A stretch of 38,044 nucleotides of DNA from Rubrivivax sp. (GCA_026785885.1 JAJAZC010000183.1:1-38044); one strand, 5' to 3'; counted from the first letter of the stretch, positions 25,922 to 36,443 are shown. Numbers and translations: made by a program. The notes: generated from the letters alone by a model not told the origin.

Positions 25922-26689
25922 ATGAAGGTGCTGCTGGTCGACGATCACCCGCTGGTGCTGTCTGCGTTGCAGGCGGTGATTCAAAGCATCGGCAGCGACA
26001 CGACCGTGGTCGGTGTCGACAGCGCCGCCGCAGCGCGGGCCACGCTGCAGCGCGACAGCAACTTCGACCTCGTGCTGCTCGATCTGGCGCTGGGTGACGC
26101 CGACGGCTTTGACGTGCTGGTTGAGTTTCGCGCCACCTACCCGGCCGTGCCGGTGGTGGTGGTGTCGGCCTCGGACCGCGCCAGCGATGTCATCCGCGCC
26201 ATCGATAGCGGCGCCATGGGCTTCGTGCCCAAGACGTCGTCGCACGGTGAGTTGAATGCCGCGCTGGCGATGGTCATGACGGGTTCGATGTACGTGCCGC
26301 CGTCGATGCTGGGGCTGGCCTTCGGCCGCAGTGTGGTCGTCGGTGGTGAACCCCAGCCCGGCGCGCCGCGCTCGGCCCATGAGGTGCCGCTGGGCCCGGC
26401 AGCACAGCCGGAGCCGCACCAGAAAATGCCGTCGATGAAGGACATCGGCTTGACGCCGCGCCAGGCCGAGGTGCTGTCGCTGCTGCTGCAGGGCCTGCCC
26501 AACAAGCTCATTGCACGCCAGCTCAACTTGAGCGTGGAGACCGTCAAGGACCACGTCGCTGCGGTGCTGCGCGCTTTGGGCGTCAGCTCCCGCACACAAG
26601 CCGTGCTGGCAGTGAGCCAGATGACGCAGGGGCAGGGCGGCTTTTCGTGGCGGCCGCCGTCGCTGGCCGGCCGCCCGGCGCCGCGATAG
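25922..26689 (+). CDS. NarL/FixJ-type response regulator
   Basis: A 255-aa DNA-binding response regulator. The receiver domain (1-120) has the acidic pocket VDDHP, the phosphorylation Asp D54 in LVLLDLALG, and the Lys in GFVPKTSS. After a linker of about 60 residues comes a LuxR-type helix-turn-helix (about 192-245), with GLTPRQAEVLSLLLQGLPNKLIA (in pieces) and ETVKDHVAAVLRALGV. ATG at 25922 is chosen because the receiver starts there and a GAGGT site lies just upstream; the frame extends 15 codons further. The stop is 3 bases before the hybrid kinase start, so the pair is co-transcribed. Confidence 0.93.
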   Translation: MKVLLVDDHPLVLSALQAVIQSIGSDTTVVGVDSAAAARATLQRDSNFDLVLLDLALGDADGFDVLVEFRATYPAVPVVVVSASDRASDVIRAIDSGAMGFVPKTSSHGELNAALAMVMTGSMYVPPSMLGLAFGRSVVVGGEPQPGAPRSAHEVPLGPAAQPEPHQKMPSMKDIGLTPRQAEVLSLLLQGLPNKLIARQLNLSVETVKDHVAAVLRALGVSSRTQAVLAVSQMTQGQGGFSWRPPSLAGRPAPR

Positions 26690-26692
26690 CCG

Positions 26693-28633
26693 GTGGTGCC
26701 CCCCGTCGCGGCAGCGGCCGACAACAACACGTCGCTGATGGGCATGCTGCGCCCACGGCGCGGCAACATCGATCACATCCGCGCGCTGTACGTGCAGACG
26801 CCGGCCACGCTGTCCGGCAACGCCATCGGCATGGTTTTGATGGGCAGCATCTTCTGGCCGCTGGCCGAGCCCTGGCGCGTGATGGGCTGGGTCGGCGTCG
26901 GCCTGGTGCTGTGGCTGCTGCGGCTGGCGCACTACCTGCGCTTCCTGCGTCACAAAGAAGCCGGTGCTGAGCCGCTGCGCGCCTGGCGCCGCAGCTGGAA
27001 AGTTCTGGTCCTGGCGCAGGGCGCGATGTGGGGTGTGGCGGTGTGGCTGTTTTGGGGCCTGGGCACGCCGTACCACACGGTGAGCCTGATCCTCATCGTC
27101 TACAGCTACTGCCTGGGCTCGGTGCAACTGCTGGCGACCCAGCCGCGCATGTTTTTGGTGTTCATCAGCCTGGTGCTGACGCCGACCATCCTGCGCATTG
27201 CGAGCGACACCAGCCAGCCCTGGCACAACCAACTTGCTGTGATCCTGACGCTGCTGTTTTGCATCACGGTGCTGATGGCGCGCACCTACGGCAGCGCCTT
27301 AGGCCAGGCCATCATCCTCAAGCGCCGCACCGACGAGTTGGCCGGCAAACTGCGCGTGGAAATGGCCGCTGCCGAGCAAGCGCGCAGCGTCGCCGACGAG
27401 GCCCGCCGCACCGCCGAAGCCGCCAACCGCGCCAAGACGCAGTTCTTCGCCGCCGCCAGCCACGACCTGCGCCAGCCGCTGCACGCGATGGGCCTGTTTG
27501 CCGAGGCCTTGCGCCAGCGCAGCCACGACCCCGAAGTGGCTTCGCTGGTCAACAGCATCAACGAAAGTGTCGACGCGCTGGAAGGCCTGTTTGGCGAGCT
27601 GCTGGATATCACGCGCATCGACACCGGCGGCGTCGACGTCAGCCCTGCGCCGGTGCGCCTGCGCGATGTTTTCGCGCGCCTGCGGCTGCACTTCGAGCCG
27701 GTGGCTTTCGAGAAAGGCCTGATGCTGTCCTTCCACGGCGAGCAGCACGTGGCGCACACCGACCCGGTGCTGCTGGAGCGCGTGCTGCGCAACCTGGTCA
27801 GCAACGCCATCCGCTACAGCGACGATGGCGGCGTGCTGGTCAGCTGCCGGGTGCGGTCGGGCCACGCGGATGTGGGCGCCGCAAGCGGTGCCGGCGGTGC
27901 GGGCGGCACCCACCTGCTGGTGCAGGTCTGGGACAGCGGCATTGGCATCGGCCCGGTCAACCTGCCGCGCATCTTCGACGAGTTCTTTCAGGCCCAGAGC
28001 AACCGGCCGCTGGAAGCCCACCACCGCAAAGGCCTGGGGCTGGGCCTGGCCATCGTCAAGCGGCTGGCCGCGCTGATGGAAGCGCCGATCTCGGTGCGCT
28101 CACGCGTCGGCCACGGCACCGTGTTCAGCCTGCAGGTGCCTGTGGGCCGCGTGCCGCGCACGGCGGAGGCCGCGGCGCCTTGCAGCGTCAAAGCCGCGCT
28201 GGGCCTGACGCTGGAAGGCCGGCTGATCGTCGTTGTCGAAGACGAAGCAGCGGTGCGCGATGGCCTGGTGGTGGTGCTGCAGGCCTGGGGCGCCAACGTC
28301 GTGGCTTTCGACACTGTGGCTGCGGTGCAGGCCTGGTTGGCCGGCCTGTTTCTGCCCGGTGCAGCGCCTGGTGCAGCGCCCGGTGCAGCGCCCGCCGCGC
28401 CTGACCTGCTGCTGGTGGACTACCGCCTGCCGCAAGGCCGCACCGGCATCGACGCACTCGTGCACATCCGCCGGCACTTTGCCGGCCGCAAGCTGCCGGC
28501 CATCGTCATCACCGGCAGCAGTCTGGGTGGCCACGAAGACGAAGCCGTCACGCACGACTACCACCTGCTGATCAAGCCCGTGCTGCCGAACAAGCTGCGC
28601 GCGATGATTGCGTTCAAGTTGAACGTGAGGTAG
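26693..28633 (+). CDS. Hybrid sensor histidine kinase with C-terminal receiver
   Basis: A protein of up to 646 aa. About five or six membrane helices (residues 40-200, no periplasmic sensor domain) lead into a coiled-coil, then the HisKA box ASHDLRQPLHAMG with H257. The HATPase domain shows NLVSNAIRYSDDG, VWDSGIGI and GLGLGLAIVKRL. A receiver domain follows from about residue 505, with VVEDE and the phospho-acceptor D576 in LLLVDYRLP. The receiver has a GAAP triplet repeat insert (556-567), just before that Asp. The start is uncertain: GTG at 26693 or 26696, or ATG codons 15-18 codons in. The signal sensed is unknown. Partner regulator is the gene directly upstream. The stop TAG is followed immediately by a dispersed repeat. 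Confidence 0.93.
   Translation: MVPPVAAAADNNTSLMGMLRPRRGNIDHIRALYVQTPATLSGNAIGMVLMGSIFWPLAEPWRVMGWVGVGLVLWLLRLAHYLRFLRHKEAGAEPLRAWRRSWKVLVLAQGAMWGVAVWLFWGLGTPYHTVSLILIVYSYCLGSVQLLATQPRMFLVFISLVLTPTILRIASDTSQPWHNQLAVILTLLFCITVLMARTYGSALGQAIILKRRTDELAGKLRVEMAAAEQARSVADEARRTAEAANRAKTQFFAAASHDLRQPLHAMGLFAEALRQRSHDPEVASLVNSINESVDALEGLFGELLDITRIDTGGVDVSPAPVRLRDVFARLRLHFEPVAFEKGLMLSFHGEQHVAHTDPVLLERVLRNLVSNAIRYSDDGGVLVSCRVRSGHADVGAASGAGGAGGTHLLVQVWDSGIGIGPVNLPRIFDEFFQAQSNRPLEAHHRKGLGLGLAIVKRLAALMEAPISVRSRVGHGTVFSLQVPVGRVPRTAEAAAPCSVKAALGLTLEGRLIVVVEDEAAVRDGLVVVLQAWGANVVAFDTVAAVQAWLAGLFLPGAAPGAAPGAAPAAPDLLLVDYRLPQGRTGIDALVHIRRHFAGRKLPAIVITGSSLGGHEDEAVTHDYHLLIKPVLPNKLRAMIAFKLNVR
28358..28393 (+). repeat. 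12-bp in-frame repeat inside the kinase receiver domain
   Basis: Three copies of GGTGCAGCGCCC (the first ends in T) at 28358-28369, 28370-28381 and 28382-28393 encode GAAP three times. The array lies in the loop just before the conserved strand that carries the phosphorylated Asp. Confidence 0.9.
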
Positions 28634-28634
28634 A

Positions 28635-28716
28635 GCCCCCACGCTCGCTCACGCTTACTGCCCCCAAGGGGGGCGCTACGGCCCGCCAGAGCCGGATCCG
28701 TGCGGGTGGCTTGATC
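28635..28716 (+). repeat. Dispersed REP-like palindromic repeat, copy 2
   Basis: Second copy of the element at 6005-6089: GCCCCCACGCTC, then CTGCCCCCAAGGGGGGCGC, CAGAGCCGG, TCCGTGCGGGTGG and TTGATC. It starts one base after the TAG of the hybrid kinase and lies between convergent genes. The C5/G5 hairpin could help end transcription from both sides. Confidence 0.8.
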
Positions 28717-28742
28717 GGCCGCCGTCGCTGGTCCTGGTATTC

Positions 28743-29954
28743 CTATCCAAACCTTTGCGTCGGAGCGCTATTCGGCGGCGATTGCACGGTCGGGTACGTC
28801 CCTGGCAGCAGGATGCTGCGATCCACGGTGCGGATGTCGGTGTGGCCGCAGAAGGCCATCGTCACATCCAGCTCCTTGTGCAGGATGGCCAGCGCCTTGC
28901 TCACGCCGGCTTCGCCCATGGCACCCAGGCCGTAGACCATCGCGCGGCCGATCATCGTGCCGCGGGCGCCCAAGGCCCAGGCCTTGAGCACGTCCTGCCC
29001 GCTGCGGATGCCGCCGTCCATCCAGACCTCGGTCTGCACCCCCGCCGCGCCCAGTGCGGCAACCGCGGCCACGATGGCCGGCAGCGCTTCGATGCTGCTC
29101 GGCGCGCCGTCCAACTGCCGGCCGCCGTGGTTGCTGACGACGATGGCGTCGGCCCCGGCACGCACCGCGAGCTGCGCGTCTTCGACATCCATGATGCCTT
29201 TGAGGATCAGCTTGCCGCCCCACTGCTTCTTGACCCACTCCACGTCAGGCCAGCTCAGCCGCGGGTCGAATTGCTCGTTGGTCCACGCTGCCAGCGAGCT
29301 CATGTCGCTGACGCCCTTGACATGCCCCACCAGGTTGCCGAACGTGCGCCGGCGCGTGCCGGCCATGCCGAGCAGCCAGCGCGGTTTGCCCATCAGGTTG
29401 AGGATGTTCTTCAGCGTCGGCCGCGGCGGCGCGGTGAGGCCGTTCTTCAGGTCCTTGTGGCGTTGGCCGATGACCTGCAGGTCCAGCGTTAGCACCAGCG
29501 CGCTGCACTTGGCGACTTTGCAGCGGTCGATCATGCGGGCCATCGAGTCGCGGTCGCGCATCATGTACAGCTGAAACCAGAACGGCGCGGTGGTGCTGGC
29601 TGCGATGTCCTCGATCGAGCAGATGCTCATCGTCGAAAGCGTGAACGGAATTCCGAATTTTTCTGCCGCGCGTGCGGCGTGGATCTCGCCGTCGGCGTGC
29701 TGCATGCCGGTCAGCCCCACCGGCGCGATGGCCACCGGCATCTTGGCGGCCTGGCCCACCATCGTGCACGCGGTGCTGCGGTTTTCCATGTTCACCGCGA
29801 CGCGCTGGCGCAGCTTGATCTTTTGAAAATCCTGGCTGTTGGCGCGGTAGGTGCTCTCGGTCCAGCTGCCGCTGTCGGCGTAGTCGTAAAACATGCGCGG
29901 CACGCGCTTTTCGGCCAGCACGCGCAGGTCTTCGATGGTGGTGATCACGGTCAT
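28743..29954 (-). CDS. lldD: FMN-dependent alpha-hydroxy-acid dehydrogenase, L-lactate dehydrogenase type
   Basis: A 403-aa member of the glycolate oxidase/L-lactate dehydrogenase family. FMN-binding and catalytic elements are in order: YDYADSGSW, IAPVGLTGM, WFQLYMMRD (the QLY segment), LTLDLQVIGQRHKDLKNG, K252 in LILKGI, and the catalytic His H276 with Arg279 in SNHGGRQLDG, then WMDGGIRSGQDV and GRAMVYGLGA. It oxidises a 2-hydroxy acid, most likely L-lactate, to the keto acid, passing electrons to the respiratory chain. The exact substrate is not certain. ATG at 29954 follows GGAG. It faces the hybrid kinase gene across the repeat. Confidence 0.92.
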   Translation of the reverse strand: MTVITTIEDLRVLAEKRVPRMFYDYADSGSWTESTYRANSQDFQKIKLRQRVAVNMENRSTACTMVGQAAKMPVAIAPVGLTGMQHADGEIHAARAAEKFGIPFTLSTMSICSIEDIAASTTAPFWFQLYMMRDRDSMARMIDRCKVAKCSALVLTLDLQVIGQRHKDLKNGLTAPPRPTLKNILNLMGKPRWLLGMAGTRRRTFGNLVGHVKGVSDMSSLAAWTNEQFDPRLSWPDVEWVKKQWGGKLILKGIMDVEDAQLAVRAGADAIVVSNHGGRQLDGAPSSIEALPAIVAAVAALGAAGVQTEVWMDGGIRSGQDVLKAWALGARGTMIGRAMVYGLGAMGEAGVSKALAILHKELDVTMAFCGHTDIRTVDRSILLPGTYPTVQSPPNSAPTQRFG

Positions 29955-30018
29955 GGAGGCTCCTCAAGCGCGCATGCTACCCAGCGTGCAGCGCAGCGCG
30001 CTGAACTAGAGCCCGCCG

Positions 30019-31152
30019 CTACAGCTTGACCAGCCCGCCGGCGCGTACGCCCAGCAGCCGGATGCGCCGCGCCAGGTCGACCCGCCGCAAACACTGCCCG
30101 GCGGCGTGGCGGATGGCCGCCGCGTCCACTACCGGCGCGGGCAGCGTCAGGTCGCGCGTCACGGTCTTGAAGTCTTCGAAGCGCAGCTTGATGCCGATGG
30201 TGCGGCCTGCATAACCTTTACGTTGCAGGTCGGTGGCCACTTGCGTGGCCAGCTCGGTGAATATGGTGCTCAGTTCGGCGCGGTCACGCACGGCGTGCAG
30301 GTCGCGGTCGAAGGTGGTTTCGCGGCTCATGCTGACGGGGTCGCTGCGGGTGCTGATCAAACGGTCGTCGATGCCGTGCGCCGCGTCGTGCAGCCAGCGG
30401 CCGTAGCTGCGGCCGAAGTGCTCGATCAGAAACGCACGCTCTTTGGCTGCCAGGTTGCCGATCGTGCGGATGCCCATGTCGGCCAGCCGCGCGCCGGCCT
30501 TGGGGCCGATACCGTTGATGCGCCGCACCGGCAGCGGCCAGATGCGCGTGGGCAGCTCGGCCTGCGTGATCACGGTCAGGCCATCGGGCTTGTCCAGCTC
30601 GCTGGCGATCTTGCTCAGGAGCTTGTTCGGGCTGACGCCCACCGAGCAGCTCAGGCCGGTGGCACGGCGCACGGTATTTCGAATCTCTTGCGCCACCGCA
30701 CGCACACCGCCGGTGGCGTCGTGACCCAGGCTGTCCTGCGCACCAGGCACGTCGCTGAGGTCGATGTAAATCTCGTCGATGCCGCGGTCTTCGATCTGCG
30801 GCGCCACCTCGGCCACCGCGGTTTTGAACAAGCGCGAGTAGCGCCGGTACTGCTCGAAGTCCACCGGCAGCAGCACAGCCTGCGGCGCCAGCGCGGCGGC
30901 CTTCATCAAGCCCATGCCGCTATGCACCCCGAAGTCGCGCGCCGCATAGGTGGCAGTGGTGATGACGCCGCGGCCGGCATAGCCAGCCAGCGTTGCAAAG
31001 CGCCGTGTGCCGTCGGCCTGCAGCACCGGCTGGTGGCGCCGCCCGCCGCCAATGACCACCGCCTGGCCCGTCAGCTCCGGGTAGCGCAGCAGTTCGACCG
31101 AGGCATAGAACGCGTCCATGTCCAGGTGGGCGATCCAGCGGCGCGCGGTCAT
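30019..31152 (-). CDS. dinB: DNA polymerase IV (Y-family)
   Basis: A 377-aa Y-family translesion polymerase. It begins ARRWIAHLDMDAFYASVE, with the first catalytic Asp pair, and has VVIGG, YAARDFGVHSGM and the second acidic motif GIDEIYIDLSD. The helix-hairpin-helix VRRINGIGPKAGARL follows, and a C-terminal little-finger domain. Pol IV copies across bulky lesions and causes frameshift mutation, and is usually part of the SOS response. I see no clear LexA box upstream. ATG at 31152 is chosen over a frame 35 codons longer because homology begins there. A C-terminal beta-clamp motif is not obvious; the protein ends LGVRAGGLVKL. Confidence 0.93.
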   Translation of the reverse strand: MTARRWIAHLDMDAFYASVELLRYPELTGQAVVIGGGRRHQPVLQADGTRRFATLAGYAGRGVITTATYAARDFGVHSGMGLMKAAALAPQAVLLPVDFEQYRRYSRLFKTAVAEVAPQIEDRGIDEIYIDLSDVPGAQDSLGHDATGGVRAVAQEIRNTVRRATGLSCSVGVSPNKLLSKIASELDKPDGLTVITQAELPTRIWPLPVRRINGIGPKAGARLADMGIRTIGNLAAKERAFLIEHFGRSYGRWLHDAAHGIDDRLISTRSDPVSMSRETTFDRDLHAVRDRAELSTIFTELATQVATDLQRKGYAGRTIGIKLRFEDFKTVTRDLTLPAPVVDAAAIRHAAGQCLRRVDLARRIRLLGVRAGGLVKL

Positions 31153-31327
31153 GCGGGTTCGTCGTGTTGGGTGCAGGGTAGCGCGGCGCGCAGTATTACC
31201 GCCGGGCAGTTCGCGCGTTGCTGCGCTGCGGTTTCGGTTACGCCGGAACTTGCTCACACTCCTTCCGGGGGCTGCAAGCCGTGGCTACACTGTTTACGGC
31301 ACGACCCGACCACCGCGGAGAACGAGC

Positions 31328-31663
31328 ATGACCGATGGCCCACAACAGCGCGCGCTGGCTGCCGCCACGCTGGCTTTACTCGTCGCACTGACTTGCATCG
31401 CCTTGTTTTTGCCGCCGCTGGCGCAGCACACGCTGGCCACGGCCTGGCACAGCGCGCTGACCGCCCTGGCGCTGGCCGCCGCGCTGCTTTTGCACTGGGT
31501 TTTTTTGGGTGTCGCCGCGCGGCGCATGGCGAGATCGGTTGTGGGTTGGACGAGTCTGTCGGTGCTGCTGTTTCCGGTCGGCAGCGTGGTTGCGCTGATT
31601 TTGCTGGACTGGCTACGCGATGAACAGCAACTGCCGCACGACGCGGCTGCGCAGGCGGGTTGA
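31328..31663 (+). CDS. Small three-helix membrane protein, unknown function
   Basis: A 111-aa protein with three hydrophobic helices (about residues 10-30, 42-64 and 72-92) and charged ends, finishing in LLDWLRDEQQLPHD. The ATG at 31328 has a GGAGAACGAGC region upstream that can act as a ribosome binding site. I do not recognise a family. It sits alone between divergent dinB and convergent argH, about 20 bases before the argH stop. Confidence 0.75.
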   Translation: MTDGPQQRALAAATLALLVALTCIALFLPPLAQHTLATAWHSALTALALAAALLLHWVFLGVAARRMARSVVGWTSLSVLLFPVGSVVALILLDWLRDEQQLPHDAAAQAG

Positions 31664-31683
31664 GGCAGCAGCGCAGCCGGGCT

Positions 31684-33087
<1,404 letters not shown>

Positions 33088-33184
33088 GCGGTGTCGGGCC
33101 TTGTGTTTGAGCGGCACGCATCGGGCAGCGCGCAGCACTGCGGATGGACTTCGTATTATCCCGTCCGACCATGAAGCGCCCGTA
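33088..33184. promoter_or_regulatory. Divergent promoter region of argH and the algZ-type kinase
   Basis: The 97-base gap holds an AT-rich spot, GTATTATCCC at about 33155-33164, that can supply a -10-like hexamer on each strand (TATTAT on plus, TAATAC on minus). No good -35 boxes are seen at proper distance, so this is only a positional call. Confidence 0.3.
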
Positions 33185-34459
33185 ATGAAACCACCCGATC
33201 CGGCAGCGCTGAGCGACATCGGCAAAGGCGAGGGCAAGGGCGCGGGCAGGGGTGAGGGCAAGGGCAAGGGCAAGAGCACGGGCGGGGGCAAGGGCGTGGC
33301 GCCGCTGCTGACGCACCCGCCCAGCCTGTGGCCCGACAGCGCCCGCGCCGGAACTCTGCACACGACCTCCATTGCACACAGCGGCCTGGGTGTCGACGAC
33401 GACCCCGACCGCGCCCGCACGCCGCGGCGCAGCGCTGGCGACGCGGCTTTCGATGTTTGCCATCCGGCGCTGGCGCTGCGTGCGGTGTTGCTGGTGCAGG
33501 CAGCGCTGGCCCTGGTGGCGCTGGCCGATGCCGACAGCGCCGCCACGTGGCTGGCGCGGCAGGGCGCGCTGGCTTTCGGCGGTGTTGCTGCCACCGGCTT
33601 GTGGCTGGTGGTGGTGTGTGCGCTGCGCCCACGGCTGCAAACCCTGGGCGCGGCGCAGCGCACGGCCGTTGTGCTGCTGATGGGCGCGGCCGCCGCACTG
33701 TTGGCCTGGGCGCTGCTGTCCTGGGCCACGCTGTCCAGCGGCAACCCCTGGCGGGCTGCTGCGGTGGCCTTGGGTGGTATGGCGCTGGCCGCGCTGCTGT
33801 GGGCCTGGCTCGATCTGCGTGCGCGCATTTGGCGGCCGGCCAACGCCAGCGCGCGCTTGGCCGAGCTGCAATCGCGCATCCGCCCGCACTTTTTGTTCAA
33901 CGCGCTGAACACGGCTTTGGCGCTGGTGCGCGTGGACCCGGCGCGTGCAGAGAGCGTGCTGGAAGATCTGGCCGAGCTGTTTCGCGCGGCGCTGGCCGAG
34001 GTCGGCACATCGGTGACGCTGTTCGAGGAGATGGAGCTGGCGCGGCGGTATCTGGACATCGAACAAATCCGCTTCGGCGAGCGCCTGGTGGTGCAGTGGG
34101 ACATCGACCCGCGCTGCCACGCCGCGCGCGTGCCGCCGCTGGTGCTGCAGCCGCTGGTGGAAAACGCCGTGCGCCACGGCATCGAGCCCGCTCCGCTGGG
34201 TGGCCTGCTGCGTGTGCACAGCGTGCTGCAGCGCGGGCAGGTGGTGCTGACCGTCAGCAACACGCTGGGCGGTGCCGACGGCGGCCCGGCCAACCCGGGC
34301 CACGGTATGGCGCTGGCCAACATCCGCGAGCGGCTGCACCTGTTGCACGACGTGGCTGCGCAGTGCGATGTCTGGCGCGAGCCGCCGGACCCGGCCCATG
34401 CCGACACGGCAGTCGGTGGCCGCTTTCACGCCCGCATCGTGCTGCCTTCGCCGCCGTGA
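33185..34459 (+). CDS. algZ: LytS/AlgZ-type sensor histidine kinase
   Basis: A 424-aa histidine kinase of the LytS/AlgZ (FimS) class. After an unusual Gly/Lys-rich N-terminus come four membrane helices (about 98-116, 124-147, 160-183, 190-208). The His_kinase domain follows, with H235 in [13 protein letters not shown], and an HATPase domain with [19 protein letters not shown] and [11 protein letters not shown]. Location divergent from argH and overlap with a LytTR regulator gene match the AlgZ-AlgR pair that controls type IV pili and virulence traits in Pseudomonas; target genes here are unknown. ATG at 33185. The first 85 or so residues are low-complexity and absent from typical members. Confidence 0.9.
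   Translation: MKPPDPAALSDIGKGEGKGAGRGEGKGKGKSTGGGKGVAPLLTHPPSLWPDSARAGTLHTTSIAHSGLGVDDDPDRARTPRRSAGDAAFDVCHPALALRAVLLVQAALALVALADADSAATWLARQGALAFGGVAATGLWLVVVCALRPRLQTLGAAQRTAVVLLMGAAAALLAWALLSWATLSSGNPWRAAAVALGGMALAALLWAWLDLRARIWRPANASARLAELQSRIRPHFLFNALNTALALVRVDPARAESVLEDLAELFRAALAEVGTSVTLFEEMELARRYLDIEQIRFGERLVVQWDIDPRCHAARVPPLVLQPLVENAVRHGIEPAPLGGLLRVHSVLQRGQVVLTVSNTLGGADGGPANPGHGMALANIRERLHLLHDVAAQCDVWREPPDPAHADTAVGGRFHARIVLPSPP
33221..33295 (+). repeat. GGCAAG-type low-complexity repeat in the kinase N-terminus
   Basis: A run of GGCAAGGGC-like 6- and 12-base units encodes residues 13-37, mostly Gly-Lys alternation ([18 protein letters not shown]). The strand is strongly purine-biased here, unlike the flanking coding sequence. 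Confidence 0.85.
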
Positions 34460-35193
34460 AAGTGTTGATCGTCGACGACGAAGCGCTGGCCCGCCTGCGC
34501 ATGCGCTCGCTGCTGGAATCGTTGCAGGCGGAGCTGGCCATTCAAATCAACGGCGAGGCCGCCAATGCCGAGCAGGCGCTGCAGGCGCTGCGCGTGCAGC
34601 CGGCCGACCTCGTACTGCTGGACGTCGGCATGCCCGGCCGCGACGGCCTGCGCCTGGCAGCAGCGTTGAAGGCCCTGCCGCAACCGCCGGCGGTGGTCTT
34701 CGTCACGGCCCACGCAGGCCATGCGCTGCGCGCCTTCGAGCTGGAAGCGCTGGACTACCTGACCAAGCCGGTGCGGCAGGACCGCCTGCGCGCCGCTCTG
34801 CAGCGGGCACAGCAGCGGCTCTCCGTGTTGCCGCAAGCCGCGCCGCCGCCGACCGACCCGGTCATCGTCGTCAGCGACCGCGGGCGCGTGCTGCGCCTGC
34901 CGGTGCGCGAGGTGCTGTACCTGAAGGCCGAGCAGAAGTACGTCACGCTGCGCACCGCGCTGCACACCCACGTGCTCGACGATGCGCTGGCCGATCTGGA
35001 GCTGCGCCTGGGCAGCGGCTTTGTGCGGGTTCACCGTAACGCACTGGTGGCCGTGCACGCACTGCGCGCGATGGAGTTGCGCGGCGGCGATGAGGGCGAC
35101 GGCTGGGCCGTGCGCGTCGCACCCACCGACGAGTGGCTCGTGGTGTCGCGCCGTCAGCTCGCTGCGGTGCGCGCCGCCTTCGACGGGCCGTAA
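34456..35193 (+). CDS. algR: LytTR-family response regulator, AlgR type
   Basis: A 245-aa regulator. The receiver domain (1-120) has VDDEALARLRMR, the phospho-acceptor D56 in LVLLDVGMPGRDG, and the Lys in DYLTKPV. A LytTR DNA-binding domain (about 140-240) shows LYLKAEQKYVTLRT, HVLDDALADLE and FVRVHRNALVAV. The GTG start at 34456 overlaps the kinase stop (GTGA), so the two are translated together. In Pseudomonas and many Burkholderiales the next gene is hemC, but here it is an alpha/beta hydrolase. Confidence 0.93.
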   Translation: MKVLIVDDEALARLRMRSLLESLQAELAIQINGEAANAEQALQALRVQPADLVLLDVGMPGRDGLRLAAALKALPQPPAVVFVTAHAGHALRAFELEALDYLTKPVRQDRLRAALQRAQQRLSVLPQAAPPPTDPVIVVSDRGRVLRLPVREVLYLKAEQKYVTLRTALHTHVLDDALADLELRLGSGFVRVHRNALVAVHALRAMELRGGDEGDGWAVRVAPTDEWLVVSRRQLAAVRAAFDGP

Positions 35194-35312
35194 TAGCCCG
35201 TTGCGCCCGTTGCACCCGGCGGGGCTGTGGGGCGCCGTGCAACGGTCAGCGCAGCCTCGCCGGGCGCGTCGGGTGCCGACCCCGCAGGACGACCTCTTTT
35301 GCATGACGTTGA

Positions 35313-36158
35313 ATGAACCGACCCCACGATTCCTCGGCCGCTGCCGCCACGCGACCCCCATTGACCTTGCTGGGCACCGAACCCTGGCGCGCGGCACGCG
35401 AATTCTTGAAGCTCAAGCTGCTGCGGCCGCGCGGCCCACGGGGCGATGGTCACCCGGTGATCGTCTTCCCGGGTCTGGGCAGCGACGGCCGCGCGGTGCG
35501 CCCGCTGCGCGAGCATTGCCGCCGCCTGGGCTATGCCGCGCACGACTGGGGCCGTGGGTTCAATGCCGGGCCGCGCGGGCACGTCGATGACTGGATGCAG
35601 CAACTCGCCGACGCGATGCGCGGGCTGCCGAAAAGCCAGGGCCACAACGAGCCACCGAGCCTGGTCGGCCGGAGCCTGGGTGGCCTGTATGCCCGCAAGC
35701 TGGCCAAGTTGCCGCGTTTTGCGGTGCGCCGCGTGATCACCATCGGCACGCCTTTCAACGGCCGGGCTGATCAGACGCATGCCGGCTGGCTGTACCGGCT
35801 GCTGGGTGGCACACCAGCCAGCAACGACGCGTTGTGGCACCGGCATCTGCGCACGCCGCCGCCGGTGCCGACAACGTCGGTCTACAGCCGCAGTGACGGC
35901 GTCGTGGCCTGGCAGACCTGCCGCCACGACCGCAACGACCTCGCCATGCCGGGGGTCGAAGATGTCGGAGTGCAGGGCAGCCACCTGGGCATGGGTCGGA
36001 ATCCCCAGGTGCTTCGCGCCGTCGCCGAACGGCTGGCATTGCCAGCGGCCCTGTTGCCGTCGCAACGTGTACCACGGGCACGTGAGTTGCCGCGGAGCGT
36101 GCAGCGCCGTTGGTTGGTCAGCAGCCCACAGCGTAAGTTGCGCACTTCGCATGTCTGA
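35313..36158 (+). CDS. Alpha/beta hydrolase (lipase/esterase-like)
   Basis: A 281-aa alpha/beta-hydrolase-fold protein without signal peptide. It has the oxyanion-hole strand VIVFPGLGSDG, the nucleophile elbow GRSLGG (Gly-x-Ser-x-Gly) preceded by SLV and followed by YARKLAKL, the strand ITIGTPFNG, and late acid and base candidates in YSRSDGVVAW (Asp) and GSHLGMG (His). This is a full catalytic triad, so an active esterase is likely; the substrate is not evident. Resemblance to PGAP1/lipase-2 style proteins is loose. ATG at 35313 is reasonable but no strong ribosome binding site precedes it. Confidence 0.85.
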   Translation: MNRPHDSSAAAATRPPLTLLGTEPWRAAREFLKLKLLRPRGPRGDGHPVIVFPGLGSDGRAVRPLREHCRRLGYAAHDWGRGFNAGPRGHVDDWMQQLADAMRGLPKSQGHNEPPSLVGRSLGGLYARKLAKLPRFAVRRVITIGTPFNGRADQTHAGWLYRLLGGTPASNDALWHRHLRTPPPVPTTSVYSRSDGVVAWQTCRHDRNDLAMPGVEDVGVQGSHLGMGRNPQVLRAVAERLALPAALLPSQRVPRARELPRSVQRRWLVSSPQRKLRTSHV

Positions 36159-36369
36159 CAACCTCAATCAGGAGTCACCTATAAATACCGAAGGCACCCT
36201 GGGTGGCTTGATCCCGATGTGGATCCTGGGCGCACCTTTTCTTCTGGCGTTTATCGAGCTCATGAAGACGCCCAAACCAACGCCGCGTTCGGTGCACAGT
36301 GGTTCAGCCGCTGGGTCGTCGCCGAGCATGGCCCCGGCTGGCGGCTCGCGGGCACCCCACCGCGGTTGA
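36151..36369 (+). CDS. Possible 72-aa single-pass membrane protein
   Basis: ATG at 36151 overlaps the hydrolase stop by 8 bases and opens a 72-codon frame. The product begins SDNLNQESPINTEGTLGGL, has one hydrophobic helix (LIPMWILGAPFLLAFIELM), and ends in a Lys/Pro/Ser-rich tail (KTPKPTPRSVHSGSAAG). The overlap and the clean membrane segment support a real gene, although no family is recognised and the C-terminal third may be out of selection. Confidence 0.5.
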   Translation: MSDNLNQESPINTEGTLGGLIPMWILGAPFLLAFIELMKTPKPTPRSVHSGSAAGSSPSMAPAGGSRAPHRG

Positions 36370-36443
36370 TTTCGATCAACCCACGCGGCGGCGCGCAGCT
36401 TGCCGCAGCCCTTGTACGACTTCACTTCGACAGGATCTTTCTC

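Noticed and set aside
30106..31623. Plus-strand frame of about 505 codons opposite dinB
   Set aside because: dinB motifs are unambiguous on the minus strand; the plus frame has no recognisable domain.
33088..34407. N-terminal extension of argH to about 900 codons
   Set aside because: ArgH has its usual length from 33087; the extension is the antisense of the histidine kinase gene.
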